This document shows, piece by piece, positions 1-8,862 of a DNA stretch of 64,000 bases. Location of the stretch: assembly GCA_022649305.1 (NCBI GenBank), contig JALCNW010000017.1:1-64000 (forward strand). Direction: 5' to 3'. Numbering within the stretch: position 1 is the first letter of the stretch; the number at the start of each line of letters is the position of its first letter. Under the pieces are notes generated by a model. The model was not told where the DNA came from, ran no database searches, and saw only the letters and a list, made by a program, of their open reading frames with translations. Origin of the DNA: Enterobacter sp. Lineage in GTDB: Bacteria > Pseudomonadota > Gammaproteobacteria > Enterobacterales > Enterobacteriaceae. Position numbers and translations under genes: made by a program.

Positions 1-900
1 CTGGTTCTGCCAGCCGCTGCCGTAGTTACCGACCAGGTGTTTGAATTTACGCAGTTACGGATAACCGTGTGCTGGCAGCATTTCACCGTGGGTGTAGACG
101 TTCACGCCGGTGCCTTCGGTTTGTTGCAGCAGGTTGTAGAGATCTTTCAGGTCGTGACCGGAAATCAGGATGCATTTACCCGCCGTCGCCTTCACGTTCA
201 CCTGAGAAGGGGTCGGATGGCCGTAGGTGCTGGTTTCGCCGGCATCCAGAATGCTCATCACTTTGAAGTTCATCAGGCCAATTTCCATAGAACACTCCAA
301 CAGCGCGTTCATATCAGAAGGCCAGGTCCCCAACCACGCCATGATTTTATGGTACTGGGCGTAGATGTCGTTGTCGTACTGACCCAGAACGTGAGCGTGT
401 TCCATATAGGCCGCTGCACCTTTTAGACCGTACAGGCACAGCAGACGCAGACCAAGAATGTTCTCGCCAATCGCCGCTTTATCTTTGTTCGGGGTGAATT
501 CTGCGGCCTGACGTTGCAGGTCGCCCAAATCGTCACTGACCAGTTGCAGGCCTGACATTGGGTTGTCTACCGCTGCGGTTGCATCGACCTTCAGACTTTG
601 GGCTTTCAGCGCTTCACGCAGCGCGATGGCTTCACGGGCATAGCCCACGATCCGCGGGGAATCGAAGTTAACGTTGGTCAGGGTGGAGAAGAACGCGCGC
701 GGCGCGAAGTTATCGATGTAGTGGTCAATAATGCCGTATTCGCGCGCTTTTACAGCCCAGGCAGACAGGCCCTGGAGTGCTGCGATCAGCAAATCTTGCA
801 GGTCAGAGGTTTCGGCGGTTTTGCCGCACATTCCCTGCGAGTATGCGCAGCCATTACCGGCTGGGGTACGGATGGTTTGTTCACATTGCACACAAAACAT
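1..900 (-). pseudogene. hcp: hydroxylamine reductase / hybrid cluster protein, 5' part with premature stop
   Basis: This is the N-terminal 300 codons of the hybrid cluster protein, which protects anaerobic cells against nitric oxide and hydroxylamine; the family is about 550 residues long. The start MFCVQCEQ has an AGGTG ribosome site, and the cysteines C3 and C6 followed by the TPAGNGC and GMCGKTAE segments are the N-terminal cluster ligands. The frame stops at TAA (55-57) after HGYP, but the same frame then continues LRKFKHLVGNYGSGWQNQ to the window edge exactly as in intact Hcp. A single base change of GAA to TAA (position 57) explains this. Either the gene is broken or the base is a sequencing error. 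The rest of the gene lies beyond position 1. Confidence 0.93.
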
Positions 901-914
901 AATCACACCTGTTA

Positions 915-937
915 AAGTTATATTTTAGATACATGTT
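915..937 (-). promoter_or_regulatory. probable NsrR operator of hcp
   Basis: A 23-bp imperfect dyad, two 11-bp arms around one base, lies 15-37 nt upstream of the hcp start. On the minus strand it begins AACATGTATC and ends ATATAACTT, resembling the NsrR consensus of two AANATGCATTT-type arms. NsrR is the known nitric-oxide-sensing repressor of hcp in enteric bacteria. The match is by eye. Confidence 0.45.
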
Positions 938-996
938 TAAGGTTATGCCTGTGAACGGGCGTAGAAAAGGTCTTTCTTCTACAAAGTAGAGGGAGA

Positions 997-1010
997 TTGA
1001 TTTAGCGCAA
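997..1010 (-). promoter_or_regulatory. probable FNR site upstream of hcp
   Basis: TTGATTTAGCGCAA matches the FNR consensus TTGAT-N4-ATCAA at 8 of 10 positions. Its centre is about 72 bp upstream of a transcription start expected near 931, the spacing I recall for the K-12 hcp promoter. It lies between hcp and the convergently placed hairpin behind lysO. Confidence 0.45.
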
Positions 1011-1013
1011 TTT

Positions 1014-1035
1014 TGGCGGTAGCAGGCTACCGCCA
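1014..1035. terminator. hairpin between hcp and lysO
   Basis: A perfect 10-bp inverted repeat (TGGCGGTAGC and its complement) with a 2-base loop lies just downstream of the lysO stop. There is no clear T tract on the lysO side, so a terminator role is likely but not certain. Confidence 0.4.
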
Positions 1036-1043
1036 TAGAGGTA

Positions 1044-1943
1044 TCAGGCGGAGAAGAATGCCATCAAAATCGGCACCAGCAGGCTCAAAATAAAACCGTG
1101 TACGATGGCTGCGGGCACCAGTTCAAGACCGCCGGAACGCTGAAGCACTGGCAAGGTGAAGTCCATCGAGGTTGCGCCACACAGGCCAAGTGCCGTGGAG
1201 CGACTCTGGCGCACCAGACCGGGGATTAACATAATAGCGATCAGCTCGCGCCCCAAATCGTTAAAGAAGGCCGCACTGCCAATCACCGGGCCGAAGGACT
1301 CGGTTAACAAAATGCCTGACAGAGAGTACCAGCCGAAGCCGGAGGCCATCGCCAGGCCGGTTTTTAACGGCAGATCCAGAATAAAGGCGTTAATCACGCC
1401 GCCAATCATTGAGCTTGCCACCACGACCACCGCGACGATCATGCCGCGTCGGTTCAGGACAATTTGTTTCAGCGTCATGCCGTTATTGCGCAGCTGAATG
1501 CCAATCAGGAACAACAAGAAAATGAGCGTATATTCGCTGGCTTCCGTCGCGTGTTGTAGAAATGCCAGGCCCGTCAGGCCAAGGACAAAGCCGAGAATCA
1601 CCACGCCGCAGAGTTTTAATGATTCCAGCGCCATGGCAATTCGCGAGGGTAGTTTTTCCTGCTGGTGATGGTTTTTCCACGGCAGCGTTCTTTCAAGCCA
1701 AAAGAGAGCGGCGATATTGCACAGTAAAATAACCACAATAGTCACAGCAGAATAATGGAGTATGGAGAGTAAATTGGTTGCCAGGTTATCCAGGAACGCG
1801 AGGCTAATCCCCATGAAAAACAGAATGACGTAAACAATCCAGCTGAGAAAACGATTGATAAGTCGTAATGCGGATGCATGGCGAAGAGGAATGAGATAGC
1901 CCACAATCAGTGGAAGCAGAATGATTAAGAGTCCTGAAAACAT
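1044..1943 (-). CDS. lysO: L-lysine exporter LysO (YbjE)
   Basis: LysO is an inner-membrane protein that exports L-lysine and toxic analogues such as thialysine. The 299-residue product has the family length and consists almost entirely of hydrophobic helices. A short N-terminal half (residues 1-95) is followed by the conserved C-terminal half with the segments RNNGMTLKQI, SGFGWYSLSG and AAFFNDLGRE near residues 150-230. The gene is a single unit, separated from hcp downstream by a hairpin and from aqpZ by a REP-like terminator. In K-12 it is controlled by ArgP; I did not identify an ArgP site here. Confidence 0.93.
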   Translation of the reverse strand: MFSGLLIILLPLIVGYLIPLRHASALRLINRFLSWIVYVILFFMGISLAFLDNLATNLLSILHYSAVTIVVILLCNIAALFWLERTLPWKNHHQQEKLPSRIAMALESLKLCGVVILGFVLGLTGLAFLQHATEASEYTLIFLLFLIGIQLRNNGMTLKQIVLNRRGMIVAVVVVASSMIGGVINAFILDLPLKTGLAMASGFGWYSLSGILLTESFGPVIGSAAFFNDLGRELIAIMLIPGLVRQSRSTALGLCGATSMDFTLPVLQRSGGLELVPAAIVHGFILSLLVPILMAFFSA

Positions 1944-2019
1944 GAACAGCCGGGTCCTTTATTAATTATTTGAATAGCGCCAGAGACACTACCCAATAAA
2001 GGCTATTCAGTAAAGCAAC

Positions 2020-2051
2020 AAAAAAGCCGGGCGGCTTCGCCTTACCCGGCC
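2020..2051 (-). terminator. REP-like terminator downstream of aqpZ
   Basis: Read on the minus strand, a GC-rich stem (GCCGGG...CCCGGC enclosing GGCGAAGCC) is followed by TTTTTT directly after the aqpZ stop. The stem also resembles the REP palindromes of enteric genomes, so one element probably serves both roles. Confidence 0.75.
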
Positions 2052-2062
2052 TGCATACTACG

Positions 2063-2758
2063 TTAATCGCGTTTTTCCAGCAGGGTGCGATACAGCACAC
2101 CGCCCAGGATACCGCCGACAATCGGCATCACCCAGAATAACCACAGCTGCTGCAACGCCCAGCCGCCCTGGAAGATAGCAACCGCCGTGCTACGTGCCGG
2201 GTTGACAGAGGTATTGGTCACAGGAATGCTGATCAGGTGGATCAGGGTCAACGCCAGGCCAATCGCGATGGGCGCGAAGCCAGCAGGAGCGCGTTTATCC
2301 GTTGCACCGTGGATAACAATCAGGAAGCCTGCGGTCAGAACGATTTCGATAACAATCGCAGACAGCATTGAGAAGCCGCCCGGTGAGTGCTCACCATAGC
2401 CGTTCGACGCAAAACCGCTGGCGGCAGCGTCAAAGCCTCCTTTACCGCTGGCGACAACATACAGCACCGCTGCGGCAATAATCCCGCCGACAACCTGAGC
2501 AATAATATAGCCAATCACCTCTTTGGCGGGAAAACGGCCGCCTGCCCACAGACCTAACGTCACCGCCGGGTTAAAGTGTCCGCCGGAAATATGACCCACG
2601 GCATAGGCCATGGTTAATACCGTTAAACCAAATGCCAGTGCCACGCCGGCAAAACCAATTCCTAATTCCGGGAATCCAGCCGCCAACACTGCGCTGCCGC
2701 AGCCACCAAATACCAACCAGAATGTACCAAAACATTCCGCTGCCAATTTTCTAAACAT
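2063..2758 (-). CDS. aqpZ: aquaporin Z
   Basis: AqpZ is the water-selective channel of the inner membrane. The product has 231 residues, the family length. Both pore motifs are present, HFNPAVTLG (about residue 60) and [10 protein letters not shown] (about residue 183), each within a half-helix loop, and the six membrane spans show the expected two-fold repeat. I chose the ATG at 2758 over an in-frame GTG six bases upstream because it gives the usual [15 protein letters not shown] start and a GAGGTGG ribosome site at good distance. The gene is monocistronic and ends in the REP-like terminator. Confidence 0.95.
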   Translation of the reverse strand: MFRKLAAECFGTFWLVFGGCGSAVLAAGFPELGIGFAGVALAFGLTVLTMAYAVGHISGGHFNPAVTLGLWAGGRFPAKEVIGYIIAQVVGGIIAAAVLYVVASGKGGFDAAASGFASNGYGEHSPGGFSMLSAIVIEIVLTAGFLIVIHGATDKRAPAGFAPIAIGLALTLIHLISIPVTNTSVNPARSTAVAIFQGGWALQQLWLFWVMPIVGGILGGVLYRTLLEKRD

Positions 2759-3034
2759 AACCACCTCGTTAAATGCCCGCGTGCGTTAATGAACACGGGC
2801 TATTTTCGTCATAAAGGGATGACGACTAAAGAACCGGTATTTTAAAAAGCAACGACACCCCTTTGCCATCTAAATAAATTCGATAAATTTGATTTAAGGC
2901 AATGTGATGTTAATCCTTACATGAATTGGGTGAAAATAAAGCATAGTCCAATTCGCGACTCGTAGTATGTATTGTGAGCAAACGCTATACTTCTGATAAC
3001 TTAAAGGAAAAAGTGACCATTTGGCGGGGGAGTT

Positions 3035-4693
3035 ATGTTTCTCGAACGTGTGGAAGTTGTCGGGTTTCGCGGTATTAACCGTTTATCCCTGATGCTGGAA
3101 CAGAACAACGTGCTGATTGGTGAGAACGCCTGGGGTAAATCCAGCCTGCTGGACGCGCTGACCCTGCTGCTTTCCCCAGATTCAGATTTATATTGCTTTA
3201 CGCGGGAGGATTTTTGGTTTCCGCCCGGCGACATGCTCGGGCGCGAGCATCACCTGCAGATCGTGCTGACCTTTCGTGAAATCGAGCCCGGCCGCCATCG
3301 GGTGCGTCGTTACCGGCCACTTTCACCTTGCTGGGTGCCTTGCGATGACGGATTTCAGCGCATTTTCTATCGACTGGAAGGCGAGCTGGCGGAAGATGAG
3401 ACCGTCATGACGCTGCGCGGGTTTATGGATGCTAACGGTCATTCGCTTCCGCTCAGCGACATCGATGAACAAGCCCGCCATCTGGTGCGATTGATGCCAG
3501 TCCTTCGTCTGCGTGATGCGCGATTTATGCGCCGGATCCGCAATGGTACGGTCCCTCGTTTGCCCGAAGTCGAAGTGACGGCGCGGGAGCTGGATTATCT
3601 GGCGCGTGAGTTGGTGGCCCGCCCGCAAAACCTCACTGACGGACAAATCCGCCAGGGGCTGTCGGCGATGGTTCAATTGCTGGAGCATTACTTTTCCGAG
3701 CAGGGCACATCGCAAACTCGCCATCGCCTGATGCGACGTCGTTCGCATGATGAACAACGCAGCTGGCGTTATCTGGACATTATCAACCGCATGATCGATA
3801 AACCCGGTGGCAGGGCGCATCGCGTGATTCTACTGGGACTTTTCTCCACGCTGCTACAGGCTAAGGGCAACGTCCAGTTGGACAGAGATGCCCGCCCGCT
3901 GCTGCTGGTGGAAGATCCTGAGACGCGGTTGCATCCCATTATGCTTTCCGTTGCCTGGCATTTGTTAAACCTGCTGCCGCTCCAGCGCATCACCACCACC
4001 AACTCCGGTGAACTCCTCTCGCTGACGCCCGTCGAGCACGTTTGCCGGCTGGTGCGCGAATCGTCTCGCGTCACCGCATTCCGCCTTGGACCCGGTGGGT
4101 TAAGCGCCGAAGATGGTCGGCGGATCGCATTTCATATTCGCTTTAACCGCGCCTCGTCGCTCTTTGCCCGCTGTTGGCTGCTGGTGGAAGGCGAAACGGA
4201 AACCTGGGTGATAAACGAACTGGCGCGTCAGTGCGGGCACCATTTCGATGCGGAAGGGATCAAGGTCATTGAGTTTGCGCAGTCGGGGTTAAAACCGCTG
4301 GTTAAATTTGCCAGTCGCATGGGGATCCAGTGGCATGTGTTGGTGGACGGGGATGAAGCCGGGAAAAAGTATGCCAGCATAGTGCGGGGCCTGCTGAATA
4401 ATAATGGGGAAGAGGAACGGGCGCACCTCACGACATTGCCCGCCATGGACATGGAACACTTTATGTATCGCCAGGGCTTTGCCGATGTTTTTCATCGTGT
4501 GGCAATGATCCCGGTCAACGTGCCAATGAACATGCGACGGGTGATCACCAAAGCGATACAACGCTCGTCAAAACCTGATCTGGCCATTGAAGTGGCGGCG
4601 GAAGCGGGGAGAAGGGGCGTTGAGTCGATTCCGACCCTGTTGCGTAAAATGTTCTCCCGCGTGCTCTGGCTGGCACGCGGGAAAGCGGATTAG
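3035..4693 (+). CDS. ybjD: OLD-family ATP-dependent endonuclease YbjD
   Basis: The 552-residue protein combines an SMC/ABC-like ATPase with a C-terminal TOPRIM domain, as in class 2 OLD nucleases. The Walker A motif GENAWGKSS lies near residue 28. The ABC-type second half, LLLVEDPETRLHP, lies near residue 287. The TOPRIM glutamate block LLVEGETETWV is near residue 388 and the LVDGDEAGKKY acidic motif near residue 430. The start follows a GGGGGAG ribosome site. Its physiological role is unsettled, although OLD relatives act in DNA repair and phage exclusion. In K-12 the next gene is ybjX; here that gene is missing. Confidence 0.9.
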   Translation: MFLERVEVVGFRGINRLSLMLEQNNVLIGENAWGKSSLLDALTLLLSPDSDLYCFTREDFWFPPGDMLGREHHLQIVLTFREIEPGRHRVRRYRPLSPCWVPCDDGFQRIFYRLEGELAEDETVMTLRGFMDANGHSLPLSDIDEQARHLVRLMPVLRLRDARFMRRIRNGTVPRLPEVEVTARELDYLARELVARPQNLTDGQIRQGLSAMVQLLEHYFSEQGTSQTRHRLMRRRSHDEQRSWRYLDIINRMIDKPGGRAHRVILLGLFSTLLQAKGNVQLDRDARPLLLVEDPETRLHPIMLSVAWHLLNLLPLQRITTTNSGELLSLTPVEHVCRLVRESSRVTAFRLGPGGLSAEDGRRIAFHIRFNRASSLFARCWLLVEGETETWVINELARQCGHHFDAEGIKVIEFAQSGLKPLVKFASRMGIQWHVLVDGDEAGKKYASIVRGLLNNNGEEERAHLTTLPAMDMEHFMYRQGFADVFHRVAMIPVNVPMNMRRVITKAIQRSSKPDLAIEVAAEAGRRGVESIPTLLRKMFSRVLWLARGKAD

Positions 4694-4761
4694 TCTTGTG
4701 TGGCCTGTTTGACCTCTGCGATCAGGCTGTCGAGCATTTCGAGCGGCAACAGGAAGTGACT
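4690..4761 (-). pseudogene. possible C-terminal remnant of a deleted gene (ybjX position)
   Basis: On the minus strand a 23-codon frame reads SHFLLPLEMLDSLIAEVKQ and ends in TAA inside the ybjD stop region. It looks like protein sequence but has stops just upstream and no start. K-12 carries ybjX on this strand between ybjD and macA, so this may be what a deletion left. I cannot confirm identity with the YbjX C-terminus. Confidence 0.3.
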
Positions 4762-4864
4762 ATTTGCTTAAAGTATTCGTGTGCCTAAAAACAGGGGTTT
4801 CGTTGAAGGGGAGTTTAGATAGAATCAACGGTTATAATTGCCTGTACATTTATTTGGAATATTT

Positions 4865-5980
4865 ATGAACCTCAAGGGAAAACGCAGGAAGCTGTATCTG
4901 CTGCTTGCAGTTGTCGTGCTCGTGGGTGGATTCTGGCTGTGGCAGGTGCTCAATGCACCGGTCCCGCAGTATCAAACGTTAATTGTTCGTCCGGGGGAAT
5001 TGCAGCAAAACGTGCTCGCGACGGGCAAGCTGGATGCGCTGCGCAAGGTTGACGTAGGCGCGCAGGTGAGTGGTCAGTTGAAAACCCTCTCGGTCGAGAT
5101 TGGAGACAAGGTCAAAAAAGGCCAGCTTTTGGGCGTCATTGATCCTGAGCAGGCAGAAAACCAAATCCGGGAAGTGGAAGCCACGCTGATGGAACTGCGT
5201 GCTCAGCGCAGCCAGGCGGTAGCCGAACGTAATCTGGCGCAGGTGACGCTGGGGCGTCAGCAGGCGCTGGCAAAAACGCAGGCGGTTTCTCGTCAGGATC
5301 TGGATACAGCCACCACCGAGCTGGCGGTGAAACAGGCGCAAATTGGCACCATTGACGCGCAGATTAAGCGCAACCAGGCGTCGTTAGATACCGCCAAAAC
5401 TAACCTCGATTACACCCGTATCGTGGCACCGATGGCAGGCGAAGTAACGCAAATCACCACGCTACAGGGCCAGACCGTGATCGCCGCGCAGCAGGCACCT
5501 AACATTCTGACGCTGGCGGATATGGGCACCATGCTGGTTAAAGCGCAGGTTTCAGAAGCTGACGTGATTCATCTTAAACCGGGTCAAAAAGCCTGGTTTA
5601 CGGTGCTGGGGGATCCGCAAACGCGTTACGAAGGGGTATTAAAAGATATCCTGCCGACGCCGGAAAAGGTAAACGACGCCATTTTCTACTATGCCCGTTT
5701 CGAAGTGCCTAACCCGAAAGGTGTGCTGCGTCTGGACATGACGGCGCAAGTGCATATTCAGCTCACCGGCGTGAAGGATGTCCTGACCGTGCCGCTGGCG
5801 GCGCTGGGTGAGTCGGTGGGAAATAATCGCTATAAGGTGAAGGTGTTACGCACTGGCGAAACCCGCGAACGCGAGGTGGAGATTGGCGAGCGTAATGACA
5901 CCGACGTGGTGATTGTGAAAGGGCTGGAAGAAGGCGACGAGGTTGTGACCAGCGAAAGCCTGCCGGGAGCCGTTAAATGA
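4865..5980 (+). CDS. macA: macrolide efflux periplasmic adaptor MacA
   Basis: MacA is the membrane-fusion protein linking the MacB ATPase to TolC for export of macrolides, enterotoxin and other substrates. The ATG at 4865 gives 371 residues, equal to the K-12 protein. A single N-terminal membrane anchor ([17 protein letters not shown], residues 10-26) is followed by a biotinyl-lipoyl half ([22 protein letters not shown]), an alpha-helical hairpin with repeated Q/A heptads (residues 100-185), the second lipoyl half ([12 protein letters not shown]) and a beta-barrel domain. Longer in-frame starts would add residues before the charged MNLKGKRRK start and are unlikely. It overlaps macB by four bases, implying translational coupling. 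Confidence 0.95.
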   Translation: MNLKGKRRKLYLLLAVVVLVGGFWLWQVLNAPVPQYQTLIVRPGELQQNVLATGKLDALRKVDVGAQVSGQLKTLSVEIGDKVKKGQLLGVIDPEQAENQIREVEATLMELRAQRSQAVAERNLAQVTLGRQQALAKTQAVSRQDLDTATTELAVKQAQIGTIDAQIKRNQASLDTAKTNLDYTRIVAPMAGEVTQITTLQGQTVIAAQQAPNILTLADMGTMLVKAQVSEADVIHLKPGQKAWFTVLGDPQTRYEGVLKDILPTPEKVNDAIFYYARFEVPNPKGVLRLDMTAQVHIQLTGVKDVLTVPLAALGESVGNNRYKVKVLRTGETREREVEIGERNDTDVVIVKGLEEGDEVVTSESLPGAVK

Positions 5981-7917
5981 CGGCGCTGCTGGAGCTGAAT
6001 GATATCCGTCGTAGTTATCCTTCCGGGGATGGCGCGGTGGAGGTGCTTAAAGGTATTTCACTTCGCGTGGAAGCGGGCGAGATGGTCGCCATCGTCGGGG
6101 CGTCTGGCTCCGGAAAATCCACGTTGATGAACATTCTCGGTTGCCTGGATAAACCGACCAGCGGCTCGTATCGCGTGGCAGGAACCGACATCTCGACGCT
6201 GGACAGCGATGCTCTCGCAAAGCTGCGTCGTGAACACTTCGGCTTTATCTTCCAGCGCTATCATTTACTCTCGCACCTGACGGCTGCGCAAAACGTTGAA
6301 GTACCCGCAGTGTACGCCGGGGTTGAGCGGAAAAAACGCCTTGAGCGAGCGAAGGCGTTGTTGACGCGTCTGGGGTTAGCCGAACGCGTGGATTATCAGC
6401 CTTCTCAGCTTTCTGGCGGTCAGCAGCAGCGTGTGAGTATCGCGCGCGCGCTGATGAACGGAGGGCAGGTGATTCTGGCCGATGAACCCACCGGCGCGCT
6501 GGATAGCCATTCTGGCGAAGAGGTGATGGCTATCCTGCACCAGCTGCGCGATCAGGGGCACACGGTGATCATCGTGACCCACGATCCTACGGTGGCGGCG
6601 CAGGCTGAAAGGATTGTCGAAATTCATGACGGCGAGCTGGTGAGCAATCCCCCGGCTAAAAAGGCCCACGCGGGGGTGCACAAAGAGGTGCTTCCTCCTC
6701 CAACGGGATGTGGGCAGTTTGTCAGCGGGTTTCGCGAGGCACTGACCATGGCATGGCTGGCGATGGCGGCGAACAAGATGCGTACGCTGCTGACCATGCT
6801 CGGGATCATTATCGGTATCGCCTCGGTGGTCTCGATTGTGGTGGTCGGTGACGCGGCCAAACAGCTGGTGCTGGCGGACATCCGTGCGATTGGCACCAAC
6901 ACGATTGATATTTATCCCGGTAAAGATTTTGGCGATGACGAGCCGCAGAATCAGCAGGCGCTGAAGTATGACGATTTAACCGCGATTCAAAAGCAGCCGT
7001 GGGTTAACTCCGCCACGCCTGCCGTTTCGCAAAATCTTCGTCTGCGCTATGGCAACATCGACGTGGCGGCCAGCGCGAATGGCGTTAGCGGCGATTATTT
7101 TAACGTCTATGGAATGACCTTCAGCGAAGGCGCAACCTTTAATGCCGAACAGCTGGCGGGCAGAGCGCAGGTTGTGGTGCTGGATCAGAACTCGCGCAAG
7201 CAGCTCTTTCCTGACAAAACCAGCGTCGTCGGTGAAGTTATTCTGGTAGGGAATATGCCTGCGACGGTCATTGGCGTTGCCGAAGAGAAACAATCGATGT
7301 TCGGCAGCAGCAAGATCCTGCGCGTCTGGCTCCCGTATACCACTATTTCCGGGCGCATCATGGGACAGTCCTGGCTTAACTCCATCACCGTGCGGGTGAA
7401 AGAGGGCTATGACAGCGCGTTGGCCGAGCAGCAGATTGAACGTCTGTTGACGCTGCGCCATGGAAAGAAAGATTTCTTCACCTGGAATATGGACGGGGTA
7501 TTGAAAACGGCTGAAAAGACCACACGTACTCTACAGATGTTCCTGACGCTGGTGGCGGTTATCTCGCTGGTGGTTGGCGGTATTGGCGTAATGAATATTA
7601 TGCTGGTGTCGGTAACCGAACGTACGCGTGAAATTGGTATCCGCATGGCGGTTGGCGCGCGGGCAAGCGATGTACTGGAACAGTTTTTGATCGAGGCAGT
7701 GCTGGTGTGTCTGGTGGGCGGTGCGTTGGGCATTGCGTTGTCGATGCTGATTGCCTTCAGTTTGCAGCTTTTCTTGCCCGGCTGGGAAATTGGTTTCTCG
7801 CCGCTTGCGATATTGACTGCTTTTTTGTGCTCAACGTTTACCGGCGTTTTGTTTGGTTGGTTACCGGCACGCAATGCAGCACGTCTGGATCCGGTGGATG
7901 CGCTGGCGCGCGAGTAA
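5977..7917 (+). CDS. macB: macrolide ABC exporter ATPase/permease MacB
   Basis: MacB is the mechanotransmission ABC exporter of the MacAB-TolC pump. Residues 1-225 are the ATPase, with Walker [10 protein letters not shown], signature [10 protein letters not shown] and Walker [13 protein letters not shown] first membrane span lies near residue 275, then a large periplasmic domain, then three spans in the last 130 residues with the conserved segment [14 protein letters not shown]-like ([19 protein letters not shown]). The length of 646 residues fits the family. The ATG overlaps the macA stop (ATGA), and a strong symmetrical terminator follows 11 bp after the stop. Confidence 0.95.
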   Translation: MTALLELNDIRRSYPSGDGAVEVLKGISLRVEAGEMVAIVGASGSGKSTLMNILGCLDKPTSGSYRVAGTDISTLDSDALAKLRREHFGFIFQRYHLLSHLTAAQNVEVPAVYAGVERKKRLERAKALLTRLGLAERVDYQPSQLSGGQQQRVSIARALMNGGQVILADEPTGALDSHSGEEVMAILHQLRDQGHTVIIVTHDPTVAAQAERIVEIHDGELVSNPPAKKAHAGVHKEVLPPPTGCGQFVSGFREALTMAWLAMAANKMRTLLTMLGIIIGIASVVSIVVVGDAAKQLVLADIRAIGTNTIDIYPGKDFGDDEPQNQQALKYDDLTAIQKQPWVNSATPAVSQNLRLRYGNIDVAASANGVSGDYFNVYGMTFSEGATFNAEQLAGRAQVVVLDQNSRKQLFPDKTSVVGEVILVGNMPATVIGVAEEKQSMFGSSKILRVWLPYTTISGRIMGQSWLNSITVRVKEGYDSALAEQQIERLLTLRHGKKDFFTWNMDGVLKTAEKTTRTLQMFLTLVAVISLVVGGIGVMNIMLVSVTERTREIGIRMAVGARASDVLEQFLIEAVLVCLVGGALGIALSMLIAFSLQLFLPGWEIGFSPLAILTAFLCSTFTGVLFGWLPARNAARLDPVDALARE

Positions 7918-7928
7918 CGATGCCAATA

Positions 7929-7957
7929 AAAATGCCAGCCGATCGGGCTGGCATTTT
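7929..7957. terminator. bidirectional terminator between macB and cspD
   Basis: AAAATGCCAGCC and its exact complement flank a 5-base loop. The A tract on one side and T tract on the other let it serve both convergent genes. Confidence 0.85.
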
Positions 7958-7988
7958 GACTGCAGGATGTACACAATGAAGTAGAGAG

Positions 7989-8210
7989 CTATGCTACCGC
8001 TTCTACTTGGATGGGCACAATGACGCTGGCATGATTGCCTTTTGGTCCCTGGTGAACATCAAACCGGACCGATTGCCCGGCTTTTAGTGTTCTGTATCCA
8101 TCCATCTGAATGGTGGAATAGTGAGCGAAGATATCTTCGCCGCCGCCTTCAGGGCAGATAAATCCAAACCCTTTGGCGTTGTTGAACCACTTAACAGTAC
8201 CCATTTCCAT
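7989..8210 (-). CDS. cspD: cold shock-like protein CspD, replication inhibitor
   Basis: CspD is a 73-residue cold-shock-domain protein that binds single-stranded DNA and blocks replication in stationary phase; it is a Lon substrate. The RNP1 motif KGFGFI and RNP2-like motif DIFAHYS are intact. It carries the C-terminal extension (QVEAVA) that distinguishes CspD from CspA. It is transcribed divergently from clpS, as in K-12. Confidence 0.93.
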   Translation of the reverse strand: MEMGTVKWFNNAKGFGFICPEGGGEDIFAHYSTIQMDGYRTLKAGQSVRFDVHQGPKGNHASVIVPIQVEAVA

Positions 8211-8513
8211 ACTTCGACATCCTTCGTATATCTTATTAAGTAAGATGGAATGAACCGGTGGTGGAGTGGGGGCTGTTCAAAACCTCGCCAACTCACGCTT
8301 GTACAATTTAGATAAACCAAACATCGCGTCAAGCGTTTGGCACTGGAGTTGGGATAAGAATCAACCAATTTTTGAAGCAGTTAACGCTATGGGCCGAGAA
8401 TGTGACAGACATCGCGGATGGCAATAATAGATGATAGCTATCTGATATCTGAGGTAGATTCAAATAATGCATAGACATCTGCCGTAAACCGTAACTGATG
8501 ATGACGACTGACA
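8211..8513. other. cspD-clpS divergent intergenic region
   Basis: The 303 bp between the divergent cspD and clpS starts contains no convincing reading frame. It must hold both promoters, but I see no hexamer pair good enough to name. Confidence 0.5.
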
Positions 8514-8834
8514 ATGGGCAAGACGAATGACTGGCTGGATTTTAACCAGCTGGCGGAAGATAAACTGCGCGACGCGCTAAAACCGCCATCTATGTATAAA
8601 GTTATGTTAATGAACGATGATTACACGCCGATGGAATTTGTTATTGACGTGCTGCAAAAGTTCTTTTCTTATGATGTAGAACGTGCAACGCAACTGATGC
8701 TTACCGTTCACTATCGCGGCAAAGCCATCTGTGGTGTCTTTACCGCAGAAGTCGCCGAAACAAAGGTGGCGATGGTGAACGACTATGCCAGGGAGAACGA
8801 GCATCCGTTGCTGTGTACGCTGGAAAAAGCCTGA
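8514..8834 (+). CDS. clpS: ClpAP adaptor ClpS (N-recognin)
   Basis: ClpS delivers N-degron substrates to ClpAP and alters ClpA specificity. The 106 residues match the family. A flexible N-terminal tail (residues 1-25) precedes the core with the substrate-pocket motif [10 protein letters not shown] and the conserved [14 protein letters not shown] end. No strong Shine-Dalgarno sequence precedes the ATG. clpA starts 29 bp after the stop, so the two form an operon. Confidence 0.95.
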   Translation: MGKTNDWLDFNQLAEDKLRDALKPPSMYKVMLMNDDYTPMEFVIDVLQKFFSYDVERATQLMLTVHYRGKAICGVFTAEVAETKVAMVNDYARENEHPLLCTLEKA

Positions 8835-8862
8835 AAAGGCATAAAAATTGGGGGAGGTGCCT

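Noticed and set aside
37-426. Plus-strand frame opposite hcp
   Set aside because: It is a shadow of conserved Hcp codons and lacks start signals.
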